From Perkinsela sp. pyNocScin1 (Eukaryota > Euglenozoa > Kinetoplastea > Prokinetoplastida > Perkinselidae), in assembly GCA_964019655.1 (NCBI GenBank), contig CAXHTR010000001.1, positions 682,001-746,000 on the forward strand: a stretch of DNA of 64,000 nucleotides. The letters run 5' to 3'. Position numbers and translations under genes: made by a program. The notes beneath the pieces are model-generated. The model saw only the letters and a program-made list of their open reading frames with translations, was not told where the DNA came from and ran no database searches. Below, one piece after another: positions 57,353 to 64,000 of the stretch (position 1 is the stretch's first letter; the number at the start of each line of letters is the position of its first letter).

Positions 57353-57538
57353 TTATTGTCGTTTTGAGACTTGTTCAAGAAGGTCCTGTCTCTGAGAGGT
57401 GTACTAAGGTAAGATGGGATGAAGTGCTTTGACCTTTGTTGTACTGACTGACACGCATTGTACAACTCTTGAAAGAATCCTTTTCGATCAAAAATATTTT
57501 TTAGCAAATTTTTCATTCCATCTTCGATACAATCATAC

Positions 57539-60322
57539 ATGGCAGGCTTCGGCTGGAATACTTCAAACCAACAGGCAAACCCTGTTCAGGGCTCTGCATG
57601 GGGCAGCACAGGCAATCAGAGCGGAGGCACGAACCCCTTCGGGTCCGGCTTTCAGGCCCCGAGCCAGGGCCAGGCGAGCGGCCAGCCAGCGTTCGGCCAA
57701 GCTCAGCAGGCCTCAAACCCCTTTGGTGGGGGCACACAGCAGCCGGCAGGGCAGCGAAACCCTTTCCAGCAGACGGGTGGATTCGGCCAGCAGAGCGCGC
57801 CGGGCGGCTTCGGTCAGCAGCAGCAGAGTACTGGTGGGGCCTTTGGACAGCAACAGCAGCAAAGCACTGGTAATGCTTTTGGGCAGCAGCAGAACACAGC
57901 GCAGCAGCCGTCGAGCGGATTTGGCTTCGGCACACAAAATACAGCCCCGGCGAGCAACCCCTTCGGCCAGGCGACAGACACGCAGAATCGGCCGAGCGGT
58001 GGCTTTGGTTTCGGATCGCAGAGCACAACGCAGTCGAGCAACCCCTTCGGCCAGCAGTCGAGCACGCAGACACAGCCAAGCGGTGGCTTTGGGTCTTTCG
58101 GGGCGCAGCGAAACACAACCCAGCCCACGCTCCAAAGCTTTGGGTTTGGGCAGAGCACGCAGAGCTCGAATGCCTTCGGCCAAGCGCAGAAGCCGGCCTT
58201 CGGCTTTGGAGGATCACAGTCAAACGCACCAGCGAGTGCCTCGACGAACACCTTTGGCACACAGTTTGGTGCAAATTCGAATCGGCCAGCAAGTGGCTTT
58301 GGGTTCGGTTCGCATAACCAAAATACGACGCAGCCAAGCGGCGGATTCGGCTTTGGTAGCCAGCAGAGTGCGACACAGCAGCCGCAGCAACAGACCAACG
58401 CTTTCGGCCAGCAGCAAAGCACAGGCTTTGGGTTCGGGACCAAGCCAGCGACAGGAGGCTTCGGACAGCCCACAACGAATCAGAGCACAACGACTGGCGG
58501 CTTTGGCTTTTCGACTCCACCTGGTAATCAATCGTCTGGGCAGGCGAATCCCTTTGGCGCACAGACGACAACAGCACCGAAGCCGGGCGGACTCTTTGGG
58601 TCCACTTCCACCGCCCCGAACGCTTTCGGTAGCCAGCAGTCGACAGGATTTCAGTTTGGCGCACCAAATCAGAACCAAACAGGCGGGAACGCATTTCAGC
58701 AGCAGCAGCCGGCGACCACTGCGCCAGGTCAGTTTGGCTTTGGTGCACAGACAACGCAGACGCGGCCATCTGGCGGCCTCTTTGGGCAAACGACAACGAC
58801 GACGACGCAGCCCGCTCCTGCAGGCCAGGCGAAGCCCTTTGGGTTCGGCGGGTCCACTGGGTTCGGAGCGCCAGCTGGCAGCAGCGCCCCAGCGCCGACG
58901 ACGAACGCATTTGGCACAGGAGGCACAGGGTTTGGGTCTACTGGGTTCGGCGCGGCGAGCACTGCGCCTGCAACCGGGCAGGCTAAGCCATTTTCTTTCG
59001 GGTCTACCACTACCACTGGAACGGCAGCACCCGCTGCCTCGAATGCTTTTGGCGCGCCACAGACGACTACAGGCTTTGGCTCGAGCCAACCGACAGCAAC
59101 AACGAACGTCTTCGGCTCGCAAACCGCTGGCCAACAAGGCACAGCCCCGTTCGGACTCGGCAGCGCACCCGCGGCCCAGCCAGCACAGAGTACAGCGAGC
59201 ACCCCATTTCAGGTGACAGGCACGGCAGCCCAGCCGACGACCGGTGGCATTTTCGGCACATCGACGCAGCAACCCGCAGCAACGACTGCACCAGCACTGG
59301 GCGCCGAAGCAACTGATACAAAACCTCTCAGCCTGACGACTGGCACCACCGCTGCGAAGACTGAGGCCCAGCCCGCGACTTCTGGCCTCTTCGCACTCGA
59401 CCCGAACGCCGACCTCAACGCGATCGACCAGGCGATGCGCGCCGAGTTCACCTTCATTCCCATCGAAGAGTTTGAGCGCTTCCACCCGCTGATGCGCGAG
59501 CTGCTCCAGCTCGACAGCCGCCACCGACCGTCGCACCCGACGTACCCCGCGCGCAAGCTCCTGCTCGACCCCTGTGACGCGACGAAGCGCGAGCAGATCG
59601 AAAAAGCCCTCGACGACCCTAACGCGGCGGTCGCTGACGCCGTCGACCCCGACGAAGTGCGCACATCGTGGACAGAGACTGTCAAAACTGTCGTCAAGAG
59701 AGACCAGCGCCTTTGCCCAGTCCCGTGCGCCTCGATGTATGCGCTCAGCAAGCGCGTGGAGGACGCGAAGACCCGCATGGAGGCACAGGCGAGCAAAATG
59801 CGTGCGGCGATTGCCTCCCTTGCCGAGGCGCAGCGGCAGCAGAAGGTCCAAGAGCAATGGATCGACGAGGAGGGGACCGCCGCGTTCCAGGAGCTCCACC
59901 GCAGCGCCCTGGGCGTATTGCGGGACCTGATGGCTGTCAAAGAGCGCGACGGCCCGCTCACTGCCCACGAGGAGAAGCTCACGAGCAGCGTTCGCGAGGT
60001 CCGCGCAGTGCTGCGCGGAGACATCGAATCTGCCGCGATGCAGCGCATCTGCCCGTCGCCAAAGCTCTACGAGGTGCTCTGCGGCAAAAAATCGATCGAA
60101 GATGTCCTGACATCGTGCGAGAAGGAGATCGAGAGCGCCGAGAAGGCCCCGGAGAAAATGGTCAGTGACCTGGAGAAGCTCGATGACCGGATGATAGAGG
60201 GCGTCTTGGACAAGCTCGACGAGCTCCGCGGCGGCACGAAGGCGCTGCTGGCCAAGGTCGAAAGCAGGAACGCGTCGGCTGCGGGGGCTGAAAAGAGCAG
60301 CAGCGACGACGCGGGCTGGTGA
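57539..60322 (+). CDS. FG-repeat nucleoporin (channel type)
   Basis: A 927-residue protein. Residues 1 to about 610 are Gly/Gln/Ser/Thr/Asn-rich with dozens of FG, GFGF and NPFG motifs. From about residue 640 the sequence is structured and helical: DPNADLNAIDQAMRAEFTF, then helices rich in charged heptads (MYALSKRVEDAKTRMEAQAS and KVQEQWIDEEGTAAFQELH) to the end. This layout (FG repeats then C-terminal coiled coils) is that of the Nup54/Nup62/Nup58 central channel group; which one is not certain. It forms the permeability barrier of the nuclear pore. GC-rich and repetitive. Confidence 0.82.
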   Translation: MAGFGWNTSNQQANPVQGSAWGSTGNQSGGTNPFGSGFQAPSQGQASGQPAFGQAQQASNPFGGGTQQPAGQRNPFQQTGGFGQQSAPGGFGQQQQSTGGAFGQQQQQSTGNAFGQQQNTAQQPSSGFGFGTQNTAPASNPFGQATDTQNRPSGGFGFGSQSTTQSSNPFGQQSSTQTQPSGGFGSFGAQRNTTQPTLQSFGFGQSTQSSNAFGQAQKPAFGFGGSQSNAPASASTNTFGTQFGANSNRPASGFGFGSHNQNTTQPSGGFGFGSQQSATQQPQQQTNAFGQQQSTGFGFGTKPATGGFGQPTTNQSTTTGGFGFSTPPGNQSSGQANPFGAQTTTAPKPGGLFGSTSTAPNAFGSQQSTGFQFGAPNQNQTGGNAFQQQQPATTAPGQFGFGAQTTQTRPSGGLFGQTTTTTTQPAPAGQAKPFGFGGSTGFGAPAGSSAPAPTTNAFGTGGTGFGSTGFGAASTAPATGQAKPFSFGSTTTTGTAAPAASNAFGAPQTTTGFGSSQPTATTNVFGSQTAGQQGTAPFGLGSAPAAQPAQSTASTPFQVTGTAAQPTTGGIFGTSTQQPAATTAPALGAEATDTKPLSLTTGTTAAKTEAQPATSGLFALDPNADLNAIDQAMRAEFTFIPIEEFERFHPLMRELLQLDSRHRPSHPTYPARKLLLDPCDATKREQIEKALDDPNAAVADAVDPDEVRTSWTETVKTVVKRDQRLCPVPCASMYALSKRVEDAKTRMEAQASKMRAAIASLAEAQRQQKVQEQWIDEEGTAAFQELHRSALGVLRDLMAVKERDGPLTAHEEKLTSSVREVRAVLRGDIESAAMQRICPSPKLYEVLCGKKSIEDVLTSCEKEIESAEKAPEKMVSDLEKLDDRMIEGVLDKLDELRGGTKALLAKVESRNASAAGAEKSSSDDAGW

Positions 60323-61010
60323 AGCGGCGGCGCTTAAGTGTGATATAGGCAAGCGCGGATATTTCATAGGAATTTAATCATGGAGTGGGTCTCAGATTTC
60401 AAGGAGTAGTATGATACTATTTCTTTTTTTATAATAGTGAAATAATGACTTTGCGTTTGCTAGAACTGAGGAGGGGTTGTACTGTAGGTAAAATGCGGAG
60501 CTTTGAATAGAACTTTAGATTATATGTACTTGTCGCTGAATGAAAAAATGGGTGAGGCGATTCTTCATAGACTTGTGTTGTTGGACTAGAAGCGTTCGAA
60601 GGCTATGATCAGCGATAAGCTGAAATACACTCAGGGACAAATATGACTTGTCAGTGCCATGCGAGAATCCTGCGACGCTCGATCAATCATGAAAACCCTG
60701 CAAATTATTAAGCGCTGCAGTATCGATGGGATTTTTCAAATATGTCTGAATCTTGCGTCTTAACAACTTTGAATCAGACTTGATCGGTAGGAGCTATGAC
60801 TCATCGAGCAGCTTAGGGAGGCGCTTAGTTGTGTTGGAGCAGCTGTGTGCTCTTGTAAAAGCAAATTCCCTCTGATCATCCAACAACCTGCTTTTCGAAG
60901 ACCATGCAGAGTTTTACAAGATTAGGCAAAGTTGTTGCTGTTTTTGAGTTTTATACGTGCACTACTCTTGAGCTTACCTTACTGCCATTCCCTCTCCTAT
61001 CAAATCTCAA
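60323..61010. other. intergenic, nothing recognised
   Basis: A 688-base spacer between the nucleoporin and the following LRR gene. Pyrimidine-rich near 60970-61005 just before the start at 61011. No RNA gene or repeat seen. Confidence 0.4.
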
Positions 61011-62114
61011 ATGGTTATCCTGTCCTTGCTCACCTGCGCAGACACGGAGCTCGCCCGCGTCAGCGCCATGACGCTCACCGACCAGGCCCTCATGGAGGTC
61101 TTCGTCAGCGAGGCAGAGCTGTCGCTCAGGGCGCACTTCCAAGACGCTGCCGGCGAGTACATGCCCGTGTGCTCGTGGGACGGCATCACCTGCGACGCGA
61201 GCGAGCGCGTGACGACGATCAGCTGGGTGATCCTCCGGCCGGACCCCGAGGGCTGGCTGGTGTTCGACATGCTGCCGCAGCAGCTCGAGGCGATCTTTCT
61301 TTCTCGCCGCGTTCGCCCGGACAACCCGCTGCGCGGAACAATTCAGACGGCTTTGCTACCGCCAAAGCTCGAAGTCCTCGCGCTCGCTCGGAACGCTTTT
61401 CACGGCAACATCGACTTTACAGCATTCCCAGAGTCCCTCGAGCGCGTCACGCTCGACATAAACAATTTTATGGGGTCCGCTGATCTGACTGCGCTGCCCG
61501 CGAATCTCGTGTACTTGAGCATCGCTGGCAACTTTTTTGGAGGGCCGCTCGACCTAACGCGCCTGCCAGCGCCCATCGAAACGCTCAATCTCGCACGAAG
61601 CGCCTTCCAGGGGCCTGTGGACATCGCAAGTCTCCCGCGGGCACTGTCGTGGTTCAATCTCGCCGACAACTTTCTTGCGGGGCCCACAGCGCTTGAAGCG
61701 CTCCCACAGGAAATGTCTGCCGTCTACCTCTCGAGCAACCAGCTGACGGGCTCCGCGTGCCTTCGGGGTCTCCCGGCAAATATGCGGCTGCTTGATGTCT
61801 CCAAGAACCGCCTGGAGGGGACTGTGGACCTGCGTGCGCTACCTGATGACCTCCAGTGGCTCCTGCTCAATGCCAATCGCTTTAGCGGGAGCGTTGATTT
61901 ACGTGCGCTGCCGGGCCGGCTGAACAAGCTCAGCCTGGAAAACAATACGTTTGTGGGAGCTCTTTGCTTCGACTTTCTGCCGGATAGCGTCAAGACGCTG
62001 CTTCTCGCTGGCAACGCCTTTGACCTGCCCGATGCGGAATGTTTGCCAGACTGTGTGGAGACAAAGCTTTCACCACAAGCTTGGAGTACAACCATGAGAG
62101 ATAACATGCCATGA
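61011..62114 (+). CDS. secreted LRR protein
   Basis: A 367-residue protein with leader MVILSLLTCADTEL, motif LARVSAMTLTDQALMEVFV and cap CSWDGITCDASERVTTISW. Twelve or so repeats follow, e.g. GSADLTALPANLVYLSIAGN and GTVDLRALPDDLQWLLLNAN, to a short Cys-containing tail. No anchor. It begins a pair of LRR genes that resume after the housekeeping block, 85 bases before the next. Confidence 0.83.
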   Translation: MVILSLLTCADTELARVSAMTLTDQALMEVFVSEAELSLRAHFQDAAGEYMPVCSWDGITCDASERVTTISWVILRPDPEGWLVFDMLPQQLEAIFLSRRVRPDNPLRGTIQTALLPPKLEVLALARNAFHGNIDFTAFPESLERVTLDINNFMGSADLTALPANLVYLSIAGNFFGGPLDLTRLPAPIETLNLARSAFQGPVDIASLPRALSWFNLADNFLAGPTALEALPQEMSAVYLSSNQLTGSACLRGLPANMRLLDVSKNRLEGTVDLRALPDDLQWLLLNANRFSGSVDLRALPGRLNKLSLENNTFVGALCFDFLPDSVKTLLLAGNAFDLPDAECLPDCVETKLSPQAWSTTMRDNMP

Positions 62115-62199
62115 AGTGAAGACACTGGCACATGCCAAGTGCGAATAAAATGGAAACCCAAAATGTAACGGAATCCTCAACTTTCCTTAATTCTATAGA

Positions 62200-63678
62200 A
62201 TGCTCTCTGCTTTTCTCACAGCAGACACAGGGCTCGGCCGCGTCGATGCGTCGCTCCTGCCCGAGCAGGCCCTCCTCGAGCTCATGGCCAGCGGGCTCTC
62301 CGAAGCCTATCAACAAAAGTTTCAGAACGAGTCAGGCGACTTCTTTGACATCTGCAACTGGTTCGGTGTAACGTGCAACGCCGATAAGAACGTCACTGCC
62401 GTCAGATGGAGCCATCTGGAGGCAGGCGAGCTCTCGCTCGCGTCGCTGCCGCAGCATCTGGAGATTGTAATGCTCACGGGCAGCTATGGGTCGACGCTGC
62501 GTGGAACGCTTTACTGTGAAAAGCTCCCGACCAGCCTCATAGAGCTCAGTTTGATCAATGTCCAGCTCCAGGGCGTCGTGGACTTCGCGGCCATGCCCCG
62601 CACGCTGCAGACCGCACAGCTCGCGAGCGCGCAGTTCGAGGGGTCAATGAATGCTCTGTCTCTCCCAGCGGGCCTCACGCTTCTTCGGCTTTCTGCAAAT
62701 CGTTTTAGCGGCTCCGTGGACTTCACTGCGCTGCCTGCATCTCTCCAGTTTCTGTTCCTCGACCAGAACCAGCTCACGGGGACCGCTAACCTCGAAAAAC
62801 TCCCAAGCGGCCTCCAGAGCTTTACGATACAGGGGAACCAGTTTGCGGGCAGTGTGAACCTGACCAAGCTGCCAGCTAAACTGGAAGAGCTTCACCTCGA
62901 AAACAACAAATTTTTGGGGTCCCTCGACCTCACCTGCCTGCCGCCGCTCTTGGAGGGCCTCAATGTCTCTGAAAACGCTTTTATGGGCCAAGTGTGCCTC
63001 AATGTGCTCCCGAGGGGCCTCACTGAGCTTGAAGTCGGACTGAACACACTTTCGGGCAGCGTTGACATCGCAGCTCTACCCCCGAGCCTCTCAAGCCTAA
63101 GCGTTCGCGTCAACGATTTTGCAGGGACGCTCAAGCTCGAGGAGCTTCCCGAGGGTCTATTCGGTGTCTGCATGAACAACAACAAGTTTGAGGGCTCAGC
63201 GAATCTCACGGCGCTCCCGCAGATGCTCAATGTCCTCTACCTCAGCTGGAACCGCCTTTCGGGAACCATCGACCTGCAGCTGCTCCCGGATGATCTCGAG
63301 GAGCTGCACCTCTCCCACAACGAGTTTCACGGGACAATCAGCCTCCAGGCGTGCCCCGAGTTCATGCGCGAGCTGAATCTCGACAACAACGGCTTTCACG
63401 GGGTCTTCCCGTTCGAATCGCTCGCCGAGGGCTTCGCCATCCTGCGGCTGTCGCACAATGCCTTCGAGGGAGAAATCGGAGCTGACTCGTTCCCACAGCA
63501 GGCTGAAGACCTTGAGCTCGACGGCAACAAATTTACGGGGAAGATCGACTACGCAGCGCTTCCTGAGAGCCTTATGAAGCTCACGCTGCAGGGCAACCCG
63601 CTCGACGGGCCGCACCACGACGTCGATCGGTTTGCGTCTGAGGCACAGGAGGAAGTTGGTCCTCGAACCCTGGACTGA
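62200..63678 (+). CDS. long secreted LRR protein
   Basis: A 492-residue protein, the longest in the window. Leader MLSAFLTADTG, motif GLGRVDASLLPEQALLELMA, cap CNWFGVTCNADKNVTAVRW. Seventeen repeats then follow with a strikingly regular 23-residue period, e.g. GSVDFTALPASLQFLFLDQN and GSVNLTKLPAKLEELHLENN. A short polar tail ends it. No anchor. High GC and regularity suggest an active or recently homogenised gene. Confidence 0.84.
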   Translation: MLSAFLTADTGLGRVDASLLPEQALLELMASGLSEAYQQKFQNESGDFFDICNWFGVTCNADKNVTAVRWSHLEAGELSLASLPQHLEIVMLTGSYGSTLRGTLYCEKLPTSLIELSLINVQLQGVVDFAAMPRTLQTAQLASAQFEGSMNALSLPAGLTLLRLSANRFSGSVDFTALPASLQFLFLDQNQLTGTANLEKLPSGLQSFTIQGNQFAGSVNLTKLPAKLEELHLENNKFLGSLDLTCLPPLLEGLNVSENAFMGQVCLNVLPRGLTELEVGLNTLSGSVDIAALPPSLSSLSVRVNDFAGTLKLEELPEGLFGVCMNNNKFEGSANLTALPQMLNVLYLSWNRLSGTIDLQLLPDDLEELHLSHNEFHGTISLQACPEFMRELNLDNNGFHGVFPFESLAEGFAILRLSHNAFEGEIGADSFPQQAEDLELDGNKFTGKIDYAALPESLMKLTLQGNPLDGPHHDVDRFASEAQEEVGPRTLD

Positions 63679-63896
63679 TAGTAGAGCACGACTACTACTT
63701 CAAGTAAAACTGATGATGCCTTATTAAGAAGCGTTCACGAAGTGGGGTGACCTTAGTGCGATTTATTTTCCGAAACGAAATCAATACGACAATTCATCCG
63801 GGGGATCTCGTACGACTGCAAACTGGATTGAAAAGCAAGTGTGTCAGTCTTGCTTCAGTGGAGAGTGAATTTTTTCAAAGTGCTGGGGCCACTCAT
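63679..63896. other. possible convergent region
   Basis: Between the last plus-strand gene and a possible minus-strand coding end at 63897. No gene seen. Confidence 0.35.
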
Positions 63897-64000
63897 CTAC
63901 GCCTCAGGGGTAATCCCCCCAAATGTATAGTTCGAGCAATTCCCAGGCACAGAACCATCTCCATTCGAAGGATTGCCAGAGGTACAACTCATTTTCCTGG
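63897..64000 (-). CDS. possible 3' end of a minus-strand gene (partial)
   Basis: On the minus strand an open frame enters from the right edge and ends at a TAG (63897-63899). It reads about 34 codons, including MSCTSGNPSNGDGSVPGNCS, with two cysteines and Gly/Asn-rich composition. It is too short to identify. If real, it makes 63679-63896 a convergent junction. Confidence 0.3.
   Translation of the reverse strand, partial: RKMSCTSGNPSNGDGSVPGNCSNYTFGGITPEA

Noticed and set aside
57429-60367. Very long open frames overlapping the nucleoporin on both strands (e.g. 57429-59216, 58220-60367, 57513-58910)
   Set aside because: They are shadows of GC-rich FG-repeat coding and show biased, repetitive composition without domains.

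Overview
The window looks like nuclear DNA of a kinetoplastid-like protist. None of the recognisable genes needs an intron. Genes are grouped in long same-strand runs: plus strand from 389 to about 3.8 kb, minus strand from 4253 to 29915, and plus strand from 30985 to 63678. A convergent switch lies at about 3.8-4.25 kb, a divergent one at 29916-30984, and probably another convergent one at about 63.7-63.9 kb. A protein with three ArdC-N-like repeats at 34878 also fits kinetoplastid mitochondria. The species cannot be named from sequence alone; a bodonid or prokinetoplastid relative is a guess.

The dominant content is a family of about 30 secreted leucine-rich-repeat (LRR) genes and relics. 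They share a short signal peptide, an N-terminal motif (GRLD-x4-LSDQ-x2-ME), a cap resembling plant LRRNT (C-x-W-x-G-V-x-C), and 23-residue repeats of the form LP-x2-L-x2-L-x-L-x2-N-x-F-x-G-T-x-D-L. Subgroups include a short form ending with a KxxYYGELP box, a 206-residue form, and three adjacent genes with C-terminal hydrophobic anchors. Many members are decaying through nonsense codons, frameshifts, or a lost start codon or signal peptide, which indicates rapid birth and death.

Region by region: 0.4-3.8 kb holds LRR genes and relics. 4.25-5.9 kb holds a gapless LRR paralog pair. 6.1-10.2 kb holds a tandem array of four genes from an unrecognised intracellular family. 10.4-21.3 kb holds LRR genes. 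21.5-29.9 kb holds housekeeping genes: a Sec16-like protein, a possible mitoribosomal mS23, GINS Sld5, a methyltransferase, PDCD2/Tsr4, a ubiquitin-like protein and a stand-alone NPC1 N-terminal domain. 31.0-33.4 kb holds a coiled-coil protein, an SMP-domain protein and LSm2. 34-50.4 kb holds LRR genes and hAT-like miniature elements. 50.7-60.3 kb holds housekeeping genes: a frameshifted unknown, two unknowns, a PPR-TrmB fusion, Prp3 and an FG nucleoporin. 61-63.7 kb holds two more LRR genes.

Three non-autonomous hAT-like elements (30389, 35787, 42007) each have matching terminal inverted repeats and perfect 8-bp target duplications. The one at 35787 interrupts the ArdC-like gene, whose reading frame resumes on the far side. 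I saw no tRNA, rRNA, snRNA or CRISPR.
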